Numbered from the stretch's first letter, positions 30,084-39,564 are shown. The stretch: DNA of 64,000 nucleotides from Alcaligenaceae bacterium SAGV5 (GCA_009360345.1 SPDP01000001.1:806001-870000); one strand, 5' to 3'. Notes: a model not told the origin generated them from the letters alone. A program made the numbers and translations.

Positions 30084-31997
30084 TCAGCGCCCGCGCAGGA
30101 ACAGGCGGTCCAGATCGCCTACGCTGAGCTGCACCCAGGTCGGGCGGCCGTGATTGCACTGGTCGGCGCGTTCGGTCGCTTCCATCTGCCGCAGCAGGCC
30201 GTTCATCTCGTCATGGTTGAGCCGGCGGTTGGCGCGCACCGCGCCATGGCAAGCCATGGTCGCCAGCAGTTCGTTGCGCTGCTCGGTCAGCAGGCGCGAC
30301 GCGCCCACCTCGGCGAAATCGCGCAGCACCTCGCGCGCCAGGGTCTCGATGTCGGCCTGGGCCAGCGGTGCGGGAACGGCGCGCACGGCGACCGAGGCCG
30401 GCCCGGCCGGCCGCAGTTCGAAGCCGAGGCCGGACAGCGCTTCCTGTTGTTCCTCGACCAGCGCGACGTCGCTTTCGGAAGCCCGGAACACGACCGGCAC
30501 CAGCAGGTTCTGCCGCGGCATCTCGCGCGCGTCCAGCGCGTTCTTCAACTGCTCGTACACGATGCGTTCGTGGGCCGCGTGCATGTCGATCACGACCAGC
30601 CCGTGCGCGTTCTGGGCCAGCACATAGATCCCGTGCAACTGCGCGATCGCCATGCCCAGCGGCAGTTCGGCGCCGTTGGGCAGCGGGCGGGGCTGGCCGT
30701 CGGCCAGGACCCGGGCCATGCCGGCGGCGCTGGGCGAGGCGGGCAGTGGCGCGGGCGCCAGGGGCTCGTGCAGGGCGAGGATGCGTGCGCCCGATTCGGG
30801 CCGGTAGGCGGGCGGGGCATCCTGCAGCCTGAACGGCAACTGCGAGGACGATGCCAGCGCGGGCGCCACGGGGCGCGCGAAGCCCGGTTCGGACGAAGAT
30901 GCCGGCAGGGCGTCCGGACCGTCGAGGTGGCCGGGGGCGGCCGGATGAAGCATGCCGCCGGCCAGGACCGCGTCGGACGGCGGCGCGTCGGCGGCATCCA
31001 TGCCGGGAGCCGCTCCCGCGGCATGGGCCAGGGTCTGGCCGATGGTCTGCGTCACGAAGCGATGCACCGCGCCGCTTTCGCGGAAACGCACCTCGTGCTT
31101 GGCCGGATGCACGTTGACATCGACCGCCGCCGGGTCCAGGTCCAGGAACAGCACATAGGCGGGCTGGCGGTCGCCGTGCAGCACGTCCGCGTAGGAGGCG
31201 CGCATCGCATGGCTGACCGTGCGGTCGCGCACGAAGCGGCCGTTGACGTACAGGTACTGGCGGTCGGCGCGGGCGCGCGAGGCCGTGGGGCGCGAGACGA
31301 CGCCATGCAGCCGGATCGCGCCGGCGTCGACCTGTACCGGCAGGCCGCCCTGGCCGAACTCCGCGCCCAGCACGTCGTGGATGCGGCGCACCGGATCGGC
31401 GGGCAGGTGCTGCTGGTAGGCCCGGTCATGGTGGAACAGGCGGAAGGCGATATGGCAGTGCGCGAGCGCGATGCGCTGGAAGGCCTCCACGCAATGGCCG
31501 AATTCCGTTGCTTCCGATTTCAGGAACTTGCGCCGGGCCGGCACCAGGTCGAACAACTGGCGCACGTCCACCGTCGTGCCCGGCGGGCCCGAGGCAGGGG
31601 AGACCTGGCCGTCTTCCCATTGCCAGGCGTGGTCGGCGCTGGCCGTGCGCGAAATCAGGGTGAGCCGGGCGACGGAAGCGATCGAGGCCAGGGCTTCGCC
31701 GCGGAATCCCATCGAAGCCACCGACTCCAGCTCGTTCAGCGACCGGATCTTGCTGGTGGCGTGGCGGGCGATGGCCAGGGGCAGTTCATCGGGGGGAATG
31801 CCGCCGCCGTCGTCGCTGACGGCGATCCGCCGGATGCCGCCGCCTTCGAGCCGCACGTCGACCGCGCGCGCCCCGGCGTCGATGGCGTTCTCCATCAGTT
31901 CCTTGAGGACCGAGGCAGGGCGTTCGATGACTTCACCCGCCGCGATCTGGCTGATCAGGAGGTCGGGAAGCTGGGCGATGGGGCGACGTTCGGACAT
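30084..31997 (-). CDS. mutL: DNA mismatch repair protein MutL
   Basis: A 637-residue GHKL ATPase linking MutS recognition to downstream repair. Start [23 protein letters not shown] is preferred to an upstream in-frame ATG. Motifs: [10 protein letters not shown] (ATP-binding Glu/Asn), [18 protein letters not shown] and [12 protein letters not shown] Pro/Ala-rich linker (about 335-430) leads to the C-terminal dimerisation domain with [11 protein letters not shown] and [12 protein letters not shown]. The endonuclease motif seen in some MutL proteins is not evident. The stop is about 20 bases from the kinase remnant. Confidence 0.95.
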   Translation of the reverse strand: MSERRPIAQLPDLLISQIAAGEVIERPASVLKELMENAIDAGARAVDVRLEGGGIRRIAVSDDGGGIPPDELPLAIARHATSKIRSLNELESVASMGFRGEALASIASVARLTLISRTASADHAWQWEDGQVSPASGPPGTTVDVRQLFDLVPARRKFLKSEATEFGHCVEAFQRIALAHCHIAFRLFHHDRAYQQHLPADPVRRIHDVLGAEFGQGGLPVQVDAGAIRLHGVVSRPTASRARADRQYLYVNGRFVRDRTVSHAMRASYADVLHGDRQPAYVLFLDLDPAAVDVNVHPAKHEVRFRESGAVHRFVTQTIGQTLAHAAGAAPGMDAADAPPSDAVLAGGMLHPAAPGHLDGPDALPASSSEPGFARPVAPALASSSQLPFRLQDAPPAYRPESGARILALHEPLAPAPLPASPSAAGMARVLADGQPRPLPNGAELPLGMAIAQLHGIYVLAQNAHGLVVIDMHAAHERIVYEQLKNALDAREMPRQNLLVPVVFRASESDVALVEEQQEALSGLGFELRPAGPASVAVRAVPAPLAQADIETLAREVLRDFAEVGASRLLTEQRNELLATMACHGAVRANRRLNHDEMNGLLRQMEATERADQCNHGRPTWVQLSVGDLDRLFLRGR

Positions 31998-32121
31998 GGC
32001 CGGATTATAGTGGCCCCTCCCGGGCAGCAGGGATCCGGTCATGCTTTGACATACGCGCAAGCCCCTGCGTCGGCTATAGTGCCCGCTCGCCTTTTTCCTC
32101 GTCCCTTACCTCCGGCTTCCC

Positions 32122-32766
32122 ATGCTCGAATTCCTTCAGATGTTGATCCATATCGACCAGACCCTGGGCGTGTGGGTCGCGCACTATGGCGCCTGGATCT
32201 ACCTCATCCTGTTCCTGATCGTCTTCGCCGAGACCGGTCTGGTCGTCCTGCCCTTCCTGCCGGGCGACTCGCTGCTGTTCATCGCCGGCGCCTTCGCCGC
32301 CACCGGCAGCATGCACCCCGGGCTGCTGATCGTGCTGCTGCTCATCGCGGCGGTCACGGGCAACACCGTCAACTACTACGTGGGCCGCTACATCGGTCCC
32401 CGCGTCTTCTCGCAGAACATCCGTTTCCTGGACCGCGCGGCCCTGATCAGGACCCACGCCTTCTACGAGAAACACGGTGGCAAGACCCTGATCATCGCCC
32501 GTTTCCTGCCCGTGGTCCGGACTTTCGCGCCCTTCGTCGCCGGCGTCGGCTACATGACCGTCGCCCGCTTCCAGTTCTTCAACATCATCGGCGCGCTGCT
32601 GTGGGTGCTCTTGCTGGTCCTGGCCGGCTACTTCTTCGGCAACCTGCCCCTGGTGCGCGAACACCTGAACACCATCGTCCTGATAGGCCTGGCCGCCGCC
32701 ATCGTCCCGGTCGTACTGGGCGGCCTATGGAAGTTGATAGGCGGGCTGCGATCGAAACGCGCCTGA
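32122..32766 (+). CDS. DedA-family inner-membrane protein
   Basis: A 214-residue polytopic membrane protein of the DedA/SNARE-associated family. FAETGLVVLPFLPGDSLLFI lies at about 35-54 with conserved Glu and Asp, GNTVNYYVGRYIG at about 75-87, and FLPVVRTFAPFVAGVGYM near 130-147 with the conserved Arg. DedA proteins act in lipid-carrier flipping and membrane homeostasis. A strong intrinsic terminator follows. Confidence 0.92.
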   Translation: MLEFLQMLIHIDQTLGVWVAHYGAWIYLILFLIVFAETGLVVLPFLPGDSLLFIAGAFAATGSMHPGLLIVLLLIAAVTGNTVNYYVGRYIGPRVFSQNIRFLDRAALIRTHAFYEKHGGKTLIIARFLPVVRTFAPFVAGVGYMTVARFQFFNIIGALLWVLLLVLAGYFFGNLPLVREHLNTIVLIGLAAAIVPVVLGGLWKLIGGLRSKRA

Positions 32767-32772
32767 AAAACG

Positions 32773-32800
32773 AAACGGCCTCACACGAGGCCGTTTTCTT
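32773..32800 (+). terminator. Intrinsic terminator after dedA
   Basis: A ten-base-pair stem (AAACGGCCTC/GAGGCCGTTT, loop ACAC) is followed by TCTT, seven bases past the dedA stop. Symmetric enough to work weakly in the other direction as well. Confidence 0.8.
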
Positions 32801-32816
32801 GTAAAAACCCCCACCC

Positions 32817-32899
32817 AGACCCAGGATGCGGTGGATCCGGCTCCGCCGGTCCACCCGCATCGCCCCCTGGGGGGCGCGCGAAGCGCGTAGGGGGGATCC
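32817..32899. repeat. Dispersed intergenic repeat, copy A
   Basis: About 80 bases between the convergent dedA and amiC genes. It contains a long hairpin (GATGCGG...CCGGC, loop TCC, GCCGG...CCGCATC), then CCCCCTGGGGGG, then CGCGCGAAGCGCG and TAGGGGGGATCC. Reverse-complemented copy B near 40.8 kb is almost identical over its whole length. Confidence 0.8.
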
Positions 32900-32900
32900 C

Positions 32901-34337
32901 CTACGTCAGTTTGTTCTTCGACAGCGGCGGGTTCTTCGCGAAATAGCGCTGGATGCCCTGCATGATGGCGGTGGCCATGCTGCTCTGGTAGGACACGTCC
33001 GACAGGCGTTTTTCCTCTTCCGGATTGCTGATGAACGCGGTCTCGACCAGGATGGACGGGATGTCGGGCGCTTTCAGCACGGCGAAGCCGGCCTGTTCGA
33101 CGCGTGGCTTGTGCAGGCGGTTGATGTTGGACAGTTCGTCCAGCACCGCGCGGCCGAGCTTGAGCGAATCGTTGATCTGGGCCGTGGTCGACAGGTCCAG
33201 CAGCACGCGGGCGATCTGCTTGTCGTGCGAGCCGATGTTGACGCCGCCGATCAGGTCCGAGGCGTTTTCCTTGGCCGCCAGCCAGCGCGCCGCGCTGCTG
33301 CTGGCCCCGCTTTCCGACAGCGCGAACACCGACGAACCGCGTGCGTCCGGCTTGATCCAGGCGTCGGCGTGCACCGAGACGAACAGGTCCGCCTGCACGC
33401 GCCGAGCCTTGGCGACGCGCACGTGCAGCGGCACGAAGTAGTCGCCGTCGCGGGTAAGCATGGCGCGCATGTTGGGTTGCTGGTCGATCATGGCCTTGAG
33501 GCCGCGGGCGATCCTCAGCACGACGTCTTTTTCCCGCGTGCCGCCGCGTCCGATGGCGCCCGGGTCCTCGCCGCCGTGGCCGGGGTCCAGCGCCACCGTG
33601 ATCATGCGCGCGACGGCCTGCGCGGGATCGGAGCGGCGGCGGATGGCGGGCGCCTCGGGCGCCGCTTCCGGGATGGGCGCGCCGTTGGCGCTCGCGCCGG
33701 TGCCGGGCGCGGGGATGTTGTCGCGCTCGGATTGCAGGTTGTCCAGGATCTGCGCCATCGGGTCGTCGCCGCCCTTGTTCGCCAGCGCGAGCAGGGGATC
33801 CTGGGCCGCCTTGGGATACAGGTCGAGCACGAGGCGGTGCTTGTACTCGCCCACGGGCTTGAGGCTGAAGACCTGGGGAATGGTTTCCTGCTTCAGGTCG
33901 AGCACCAGCCGTACGACGTTCGGGCGGTTCTGTCCCACGCGCAGGCTGGCGATGTAGGGGTCGTCCGGCCGGACCTTGGATACCAGGTCGCGCAAGGTGG
34001 CGTTCATTTCGACGCCTTCGATATCCAGGACCACCCGATCCGGATTGTTCAGCACGAAATGCTCGGTCTTGAGTTCGGTATCCAGTTCCAGCGTCAGCCG
34101 GGTGTAGTCGGGGGCGGGCCACAGGCGCACCGCCACCAGTTCGGCGGCCCGGCTGGCCGTCGGGACCAGGGGCACCACCAGCGTGGCGGCCAGGCCGGCC
34201 ACCAGCCGCCGACGGGAGATGCCGCGCGGCGCCAGCACTCCCTGGGCCTGGGCGTAGGACACGGCGGGGGAGCCGGCCGCCGGATGGTCGGGATCGGGTT
34301 CTAGCCCATCGCGTCGGGAAAAAGTGTGTTCAGCCAT
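32901..34337 (-). CDS. amiC: N-acetylmuramoyl-L-alanine amidase, AmiC-like
   Basis: A 478-residue periplasmic peptidoglycan amidase that splits daughter cells. A twin-arginine signal (SRRRLVAGLAATLVVPL, about 41-57) is preceded by a long N-terminal region. An AMIN domain spans about 65-175 and the Amidase_3 domain about 240-465. Zinc ligands are visible in LDPGHGGEDPGA, in REKDV and in VSVHADAW, with the catalytic Glu in LVETAFISN. Its start lies within tsaE (37-base overlap), so the two are co-transcribed. Confidence 0.92.
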   Translation of the reverse strand: MAEHTFSRRDGLEPDPDHPAAGSPAVSYAQAQGVLAPRGISRRRLVAGLAATLVVPLVPTASRAAELVAVRLWPAPDYTRLTLELDTELKTEHFVLNNPDRVVLDIEGVEMNATLRDLVSKVRPDDPYIASLRVGQNRPNVVRLVLDLKQETIPQVFSLKPVGEYKHRLVLDLYPKAAQDPLLALANKGGDDPMAQILDNLQSERDNIPAPGTGASANGAPIPEAAPEAPAIRRRSDPAQAVARMITVALDPGHGGEDPGAIGRGGTREKDVVLRIARGLKAMIDQQPNMRAMLTRDGDYFVPLHVRVAKARRVQADLFVSVHADAWIKPDARGSSVFALSESGASSSAARWLAAKENASDLIGGVNIGSHDKQIARVLLDLSTTAQINDSLKLGRAVLDELSNINRLHKPRVEQAGFAVLKAPDIPSILVETAFISNPEEEKRLSDVSYQSSMATAIMQGIQRYFAKNPPLSKNKLT

Positions 34338-34801
34338 GCCTGCCCTTTTGCGGTGTGGGCATCGAGCGTCACCCCGCGTCCTGCGCCTTCATAAGACAGC
34401 GCAATGTCCAGGTCCGGGACCGGGAGCGCGCCGCCTGCGCGTTCCGCCCATTCGATGAGCACGAGGGCGTCATCGCGCAGGGCATCCCGGAATCCGGCGT
34501 CGAGCCACTCGCGTGGATCGGTAAAACGATAAAAATCAAAGTGATAGCAGTATAAGTTCGAAACTTTGTAAGGTTCAACTAGCGTGAACGTCGGACTTTT
34601 GATTCGACCTGTAACGCCGACTCCTCGCAACAGTGCCCGGGCGAAGCTGGTTTTGCCCGCGCCGAGGTCGCCGTGGAGGTGGATGCGGCCCCCCGTGGCG
34701 ACCAGCGGAGCCATCCGGGCGGCCAGGTTTTCGGTGGCGGATTCGTCGGGCAGGTAGAGATGGCGGGAGTCGGACATGGCGGCTGGAAAGGCAGGGTTCA
34801 T
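34301..34801 (-). CDS. tsaE: tRNA threonylcarbamoyladenosine biosynthesis ATPase TsaE
   Basis: A 166-residue P-loop protein; Walker A is GDLGAGKTSFARALL and SPTFTLVEPY and FDFYRF follow, all TsaE landmarks. It drives t6A37 formation with TsaB, TsaC and TsaD (tsaD is also in this window at 40.9 kb). Starts at 34807 (TTG), 34801 (ATG) and 34777 (ATG) are possible; the first ATG is given. It is head-to-head with queG with almost no spacer and overlaps amiC at its 3' end. Confidence 0.93.
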   Translation of the reverse strand: MNPAFPAAMSDSRHLYLPDESATENLAARMAPLVATGGRIHLHGDLGAGKTSFARALLRGVGVTGRIKSPTFTLVEPYKVSNLYCYHFDFYRFTDPREWLDAGFRDALRDDALVLIEWAERAGGALPVPDLDIALSYEGAGRGVTLDAHTAKGQAWLNTLFPDAMG

Positions 34802-34824
34802 GGGCAATGGGCTACCATGACAGT

Positions 34825-35931
34825 ATGTCAGCGTCGCCCCCGTTTGCCCCCGTTTCCACCCCGGCCGGCCCCGATCTGGCCGCGCTGGCCGAGACCATAC
34901 GCGGCTGGGGACGAGAGTTGGGTTTTTCCGCGGTGGGGTTCGCCGATCTCGACCTGGAGGCGGCGGGACAGCGGCTGGCTGCCTGGGTGGCCGAGGGCAT
35001 GCATGGCGAGATGGATTATATGGAGCGCCACCTGCCGCTGCGGCAGGATCCAGCCCAATTGGTCCCGGGAGCCCGGTCCGCCATCATGGTGCGGATGGAC
35101 TACGCGCCGCTGGACGGGCCCGCGCTGGCGGCGCGCCAGCGCCAGGCGCTGGAGGCGGGCGACCGGGCGGTCGTCGCCACCTACGCGCTGGGCCGGGACT
35201 ACCACAAGGTGCTGCGGCAGCGCCTGCAGCGGCTGGCGGACCGCATCGCCGCGCATGTCGGCGCCTTCGGCTACCGCGTCTTCACCGATTCGGCGCCGGT
35301 CATGGAAGTGGAGCTGGCGCGCAAGGCCGGACTGGGGTGGCGTGGCAAACACACGCTGTTGCTGTCGCGCGACGGAAGCTGGTTTTTCCTGGGCGAAATC
35401 CTGACCGACCTGCCCCTGCCCGCCGACAGCCTGGAGACGCCGCACTGCGGACAATGCCGCCGCTGCATCGACGCCTGTCCGACCGGCGCCATCGTGGCGC
35501 CCTACGTCGTGGACGCCCGGCGCTGCATCTCCTACCTGACCATCGAGCTCAAGGGCAGCATCCCCGAGGCGCTGCGGCCGGCCATCGGCACGCGTGTGTA
35601 CGGTTGCGACGATTGCCAGACCGCCTGTCCGTGGAACAAATACGCGCGGGCCTGCGCCGAGGGGGATTTCGCGCCCCGCCACGGGCTGGACACGGCGTCG
35701 CTGCTCGACCTGTTCGCCTGGACCGAGCGGGACTTCGACGAGCGCACCCAGGGCAGCGCGATCCGCCGCATCGGCTACGAGCGGTGGTTGCGGAACCTGG
35801 CGGTGGCGCTGGGCAACGCGCCGGCTTCGGCCGAGGCGCGCGCGGCGCTGGACGAGCGGGCCGATCATCCCAGCGAGCTGGTCCGGGAGCACGTGCGCTG
35901 GGCGCTGGCGCGCCAGGCGGCCGGCGCGTGA
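34825..35931 (+). CDS. queG: Epoxyqueuosine reductase
   Basis: A 368-residue cobalamin- and 4Fe-4S-dependent enzyme performing the last step of queuosine synthesis on tRNA. Markers: GFADLD near the N-terminus, ARKAGLGWRGKH (about 168-179), the ferredoxin clusters CGQCRRCIDACPTGAI and CDDCQTACPWN, and a C-terminal HEAT-like region. An ATG six codons earlier (34807) is in frame and would overlap the tsaE start region. It ends 240 bases before a Bug receptor gene. Confidence 0.95.
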   Translation: MSASPPFAPVSTPAGPDLAALAETIRGWGRELGFSAVGFADLDLEAAGQRLAAWVAEGMHGEMDYMERHLPLRQDPAQLVPGARSAIMVRMDYAPLDGPALAARQRQALEAGDRAVVATYALGRDYHKVLRQRLQRLADRIAAHVGAFGYRVFTDSAPVMEVELARKAGLGWRGKHTLLLSRDGSWFFLGEILTDLPLPADSLETPHCGQCRRCIDACPTGAIVAPYVVDARRCISYLTIELKGSIPEALRPAIGTRVYGCDDCQTACPWNKYARACAEGDFAPRHGLDTASLLDLFAWTERDFDERTQGSAIRRIGYERWLRNLAVALGNAPASAEARAALDERADHPSELVREHVRWALARQAAGA

Positions 35932-36171
35932 GCGGAGCGCCGTGAGTCAGCGGCAGGGAAAGAGGGCGAGCCGCCAGGAGTTGGGGAAAACGAGAGGTGC
36001 CGCACGGACGGCGTGTCAAACGTGTTTGCTATTCTTTTGCGCAGGCCCGCTTGAGCCATGAGGTCAAGCCCCGGATAAGAAAGGAGCCGCATCGAGACCG
36101 GCGCGAATACGCATCCGCTTCGTCGCGGCCTGGGCCTATTCCGTGAAGGACCATCCAAAAGAGGAGTACGC

Positions 36172-37158
36172 ATGAAAGCAGCAAGAATCGCCGCTTCGCT
36201 GGCGGGGCTGACCGTTTCCGCCACCATGCTCGCCGTGCCCGGCACGGCCGCCGCCCAGTCCTATCCGAACAAGCCGGTCCGCGTCATCGTGCCGTTCGCG
36301 CCGGGCGGCTCGACGGACATCATCGCCCGGCTCGTGGGCGAGCGCATGGGCCGTGAACTCGGCCAACCCTTCGTGATCGAGAACCGTGGTGGTGGCGGCG
36401 GCGCCATCGGCGCGGGCGAGGCCGCGCGCGCCGCGCCGGACGGCTACGTCCTGAGCATCGCCACCGTCTCGACGATGGCCATCAATCCCGCCTGCAATCC
36501 CAAGCTGGGCTACGACCCGCTCAAGGACTTCCAGCCCGTCACCAACTTCGCCCACACGGCCAACGTGCTGGCCATCAATCCCAAGGTCCCGGCCAACGAC
36601 TTCAAATCCTTCCTGGAACTGGCCAAGAAAGAGCCCGGCAAGCTCTCGTTCGCGACGTCCGGCACTTGCAGCATCAACCACTTCCTGGGTGAACTCTTCC
36701 AGTTGGGAACGGGCGCCAAGATCGTGCACATCCCCTATCGCGGCTCGGGACCGGCCATCGCCGACGTGATCGGCGGCCAGGTGCAGATGTTGTTCGACAA
36801 CCTGCCTTCGTCCATGCCCAACATTCAGGCCGGCAAGCTCAAGGCCCTGGCGGTCGCGTGGGACAAGCGGGTGGATGGCTTGCCCGACGTGCCCACGTTC
36901 AAGGAACTGGGCCTGCCGTTGATGAACGACCCGGCCTGGTACGGCCTGCTGGCTCCCGCCGGTACGCCCGCCGACATCGTCAACAAGCTGCGCGACGCCG
37001 CGGTGAAGGTGCTGTCCGATCCGCAGGTAAGGGACACCCTGGCCAAGCAGGGCGCCGCCCCGGTCGGCAACACGCCCGCCGAGTTCCGCGTCGAGATCGA
37101 GAAGGAGTTGAACAAGGCGAAGGACGTGGTGAAGAAGCAAAACATAAAACTGGAATAA
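36172..37158 (+). CDS. Bug/TctC-family periplasmic receptor
   Basis: A 328-residue Bug receptor: signal peptide to about residue 26 (GTAAAQS), then YPNKPVRVIVPFAPGGSTD, FVIENRGGGGGAIG and [21 protein letters not shown] sits before the ATG. It is monocistronic in this window: queG is upstream and a convergent membrane-protein gene downstream. Third Bug protein here, again without permease or enzyme genes, so the ligand is unknown. Confidence 0.9.
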   Translation: MKAARIAASLAGLTVSATMLAVPGTAAAQSYPNKPVRVIVPFAPGGSTDIIARLVGERMGRELGQPFVIENRGGGGGAIGAGEAARAAPDGYVLSIATVSTMAINPACNPKLGYDPLKDFQPVTNFAHTANVLAINPKVPANDFKSFLELAKKEPGKLSFATSGTCSINHFLGELFQLGTGAKIVHIPYRGSGPAIADVIGGQVQMLFDNLPSSMPNIQAGKLKALAVAWDKRVDGLPDVPTFKELGLPLMNDPAWYGLLAPAGTPADIVNKLRDAAVKVLSDPQVRDTLAKQGAAPVGNTPAEFRVEIEKELNKAKDVVKKQNIKLE

Positions 37159-37161
37159 GGT

Positions 37162-37242
37162 CTCCCCAAGCGCTTCGGCCGCTCCCCCTCAAGGGGGCGG
37201 TGCTGGCGGACCGGCAACGCCGGATCCGCGGCACCCCGGGTC
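37162..37242. repeat. Dispersed intergenic repeat, copy C
   Basis: Starts four bases after the Bug gene stop. The core hairpin GGTGCTGGCGGACCGGC, loop AAC, GCCGGATCCGCGGCACC is shared with the other copies, but its flank is CCGCTCCCCCTCAAGGGGGCGG instead of the CCCCCTGGGGGG type. Lies between convergent genes. Confidence 0.75.
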
Positions 37243-37261
37243 CGGACCGTCCAGGAAAGGC

Positions 37262-37298
37262 AACGGCCTCGCTTTTTTTAAGCGGGGCCGTTTGTCTT
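37262..37298. terminator. Bidirectional intrinsic terminator
   Basis: A stem AACGGCCTCGCTT/AAGCGGGGCCGTT (one G-U pair) with a T-rich loop and T-rich flank closes the Bug gene from the left and can serve the convergent membrane-protein gene from the right. Confidence 0.7.
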
Positions 37299-37317
37299 GA
37301 TGGGCTTTCCCTGGCGG

Positions 37318-37764
37318 CTACAGGCCTCTAGCCATGGCGGCGGCCAGGATGGGGAGGGCGAGCCAGCCGAGGAACTGGAGGCGGATGGCCTGGCGGACCC
37401 TGCCGATGTCGGCGGGCGATGGTTGGAAGGCGGCGTTGTGGCGGGCTTGCTGGCGCCAGCGCAGATAGTTGAGGGTGGGCAGGGCGGAGATGGCGCCCAC
37501 GGCCAGGAAGACCGCGATCTTGGCCCAGAAGACGGGGTTGTCCAGGTAGAAGGCCGCGCCCTTGGGGCCCCAGGCGACACGCGCCGCGCCGATGGCCAGG
37601 ATCAGCATGGCCAGGCTGCCGTACCAGGCATCGGTCTTGCCGAGCAAGGCCAGCGGTATGGCGGGTCGCGACGGGTTGAGGAGCGCCCATTGCATGGCCA
37701 GCGCCGCGGCCATGCCCAGGAAGCAGAGGTGGTGCATCCAGGCAAGAATGAAGTCGGCGATCAT
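37318..37764 (-). CDS. DUF2214-like integral membrane protein
   Basis: A 148-residue hydrophobic protein with about four predicted membrane segments (roughly 5-25, 45-65, 78-98 and 127-146). The N-terminus MIADFILAWMHHLCFLG with paired histidines, and WGPKGAAFYLDNPVFWAKI in the middle, fit the DUF2214/CopD-like group, some of which bind haem or metals. Function is unknown. It diverges from a TetR gene and the shared 123-base gap has two palindromes, suggesting that this gene is a target of that regulator. Confidence 0.75.
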   Translation of the reverse strand: MIADFILAWMHHLCFLGMAAALAMQWALLNPSRPAIPLALLGKTDAWYGSLAMLILAIGAARVAWGPKGAAFYLDNPVFWAKIAVFLAVGAISALPTLNYLRWRQQARHNAAFQPSPADIGRVRQAIRLQFLGWLALPILAAAMARGL

Positions 37765-37811
37765 GGTCTTGACGATGTCTAGATGGGGAAGCGCTACGAT
37801 AGCTCTCGATG

Positions 37812-37824
37812 TTTACACTGTCAA
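37812..37824. promoter_or_regulatory. Candidate TetR site 1
   Basis: TTTACACTGTCAA is an imperfect 13-base palindrome of the TTNACA-N-TGTNAA form, in the divergent gap about 48 bases upstream of the membrane-protein gene. Confidence 0.4.
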
Positions 37825-37843
37825 GAAAAATCCAGGCGGGCGG

Positions 37844-37860
37844 GCCGTCAATTTGACGGC
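37844..37860. promoter_or_regulatory. Candidate TetR operator 2
   Basis: A perfect 17-base palindrome, GCCGTCAA-T-TTGACGGC, lies 28 bases before the TetR start codon in the divergent gap. Position fits autorepression. Confidence 0.5.
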
Positions 37861-37887
37861 GTAAAGATTTCTTTGCGAAGATGAGGC

Positions 37888-38604
37888 ATGCGAGCTGATC
37901 TTCCCCCGGGCGGCAAGCGCCCCCGTCGCGCCATTGCCCGTCAGGCGGGCTCCTACCACCACGGCGATTTGCGCCAGGCGTTGCTCGACGCGGCGCGGTC
38001 CCTGCTCGACGAGCGCGGCCTCGAAGGCTTCACGCTGCGCGAATGCGCGCGCCGCGCCGGGGTGTCGCACGCGGCGCCCGCGCATCATTTCGGCGATGCC
38101 GCCGGACTGCTGACGGCGTTCGCCGTCTCGGGCTTCCAGCAGTTGTCGGCCATGATGCAGGCCTATCGCGACAAGGCGCCCCCGGCGCCGGAAGCACAAC
38201 TGCGGGCCGTGGGCCTGGCCTACATCGATTTCGCCATCGGCCATCGGGCCCAATTCCAATTGATGTTCCGCTACGACCGGTTGTTGCCCGGCGATGCCGG
38301 GCTGGAGCGGGCGGGCAGCGAGGCCGCCGGCCACTTGTCCGCCACCCTTTCAGGCGCGTTGGCAGAACGAGGGCTGGACGGGCGGGGCGAGGATTTCGAG
38401 CGCCGGTTGTTGCTGGCCTGGTCGGCGGTCCATGGTTTCGCGACGCTGCTGCTCGAAGGCCGACTGGACGGCTGGCGCGGCCGGCAATCCGTCCCGGTGT
38501 TCGCGTCCCGGGCCGGGGATGACGTGCTGGCTGTCCTGGAGGTGGCGTTGCTTGCCGTGCCACCGGCCGGTCCGCGGCGGCGGGCCCGGGGACGCGCGGC
38601 ATGA
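37888..38604 (+). CDS. TetR-family transcriptional regulator
   Basis: A 238-residue regulator. The N-terminal HTH (about residues 25-70) contains HHGDLRQALLDAARSLLDE and CARRAGVSHAAPAHHFGD, and a TetR C-terminal ligand domain (WHG type) follows. The C-terminus is Arg-rich. Its stop overlaps the xerD ATG by four bases (ATGA), so xerD is translated behind it. Palindromes upstream suggest self-control. Confidence 0.87.
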   Translation: MRADLPPGGKRPRRAIARQAGSYHHGDLRQALLDAARSLLDERGLEGFTLRECARRAGVSHAAPAHHFGDAAGLLTAFAVSGFQQLSAMMQAYRDKAPPAPEAQLRAVGLAYIDFAIGHRAQFQLMFRYDRLLPGDAGLERAGSEAAGHLSATLSGALAERGLDGRGEDFERRLLLAWSAVHGFATLLLEGRLDGWRGRQSVPVFASRAGDDVLAVLEVALLAVPPAGPRRRARGRAA

Positions 38605-39545
38605 ATGCGGCGCGGGATGGCCGGACCAAGTCCAGGCAGGGGGTGGTCCGGCCGGGCGACGATCCCGGCGTCGCGGCATTCCTCGAAGCCATGTGGCTGG
38701 AGGACGGGCTGTCCGACAACACCCTGCGCGCCTATCGCCAGGACTTGTCGGCCTTCGACGCCTGGCTGAAAGAGAAGCGCGCCTCGGTCCTGGACCGGGC
38801 CCACGCGCACGATATCGAGGCCTGGTTCGCGGCGGTCCATCATCACAGCAAGGCCACCACGGCCAACCGGCGGCTGGCGACGCTGCGCCGCTATTTCCAA
38901 TGGGCGCTGCGGCTGCATCGGGTGGACTCCGACCCCTGCCTGACGCTGCGTGCCGCCAAGCAGCCGCCGCGCCTGCCCAAGACGCTATCCGAGGCCCAGG
39001 TCGAAGCCCTGCTGGGCGCGCCGGATCTCGACACCGATCTGGGGCTGCGCGATCGCGCCATGCTGGAAACGCTGTACGCGACGGGCCTGCGCGTGTCCGA
39101 ACTCGTCGACCTGAAATCCCTCGACGTCGGTTTGAACGAGGGCGTGGTGCGCGTGGTCATGGGCAAGGGCGGCAAGGACAGGCTCGTGCCGCTGGGGGCG
39201 GAAGCGGCGCACTGGATCACGCGCTACCTGGAGGCGTCGCGCCCGACGCTGCTCGGGGGCAAGGTCAGCGATGCGCTGTTCGTGACCGCCCGCGCCGCCG
39301 CCATGACCCGGCAGAGCTTCTGGCTCATCGTCAAGAAGTACGCGGTACGGGCCGGCATACGCGCGGCCCTGTCGCCGCACGTGCTGCGGCACGCCTTCGC
39401 CACCCATTTGCTCAATCATGGCGCCGACCTGAGAGTGGTGCAGATGCTGCTGGGACACGCCGACATTTCCACCACGCAGATCTACACGCACATCGCGCGC
39501 GAGCGGCTTAAACTACTGCACGAGCGGCATCACCCGCGAGGCTGA
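38601..39545 (+). CDS. xerD: Site-specific tyrosine recombinase XerD
   Basis: A 314-residue tyrosine recombinase resolving chromosome dimers at dif with XerC. The N-terminal SAM-like domain covers about 20-110. The catalytic residues are visible: Arg in TGLRVSEL, Lys in GKGGKDRLVPL, His-x-x-Arg in SPHVLRHAFATHLL, His in LLGHADISTTQIYTH and the nucleophile Tyr in QIYTH. Length is typical (about 300). It is a core gene here coupled behind a TetR regulator, which is unusual. Confidence 0.94.
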   Translation: MNAARDGRTKSRQGVVRPGDDPGVAAFLEAMWLEDGLSDNTLRAYRQDLSAFDAWLKEKRASVLDRAHAHDIEAWFAAVHHHSKATTANRRLATLRRYFQWALRLHRVDSDPCLTLRAAKQPPRLPKTLSEAQVEALLGAPDLDTDLGLRDRAMLETLYATGLRVSELVDLKSLDVGLNEGVVRVVMGKGGKDRLVPLGAEAAHWITRYLEASRPTLLGGKVSDALFVTARAAAMTRQSFWLIVKKYAVRAGIRAALSPHVLRHAFATHLLNHGADLRVVQMLLGHADISTTQIYTHIARERLKLLHERHHPRG

Positions 39546-39564
39546 CGCCGCCGGACTCCTCATC

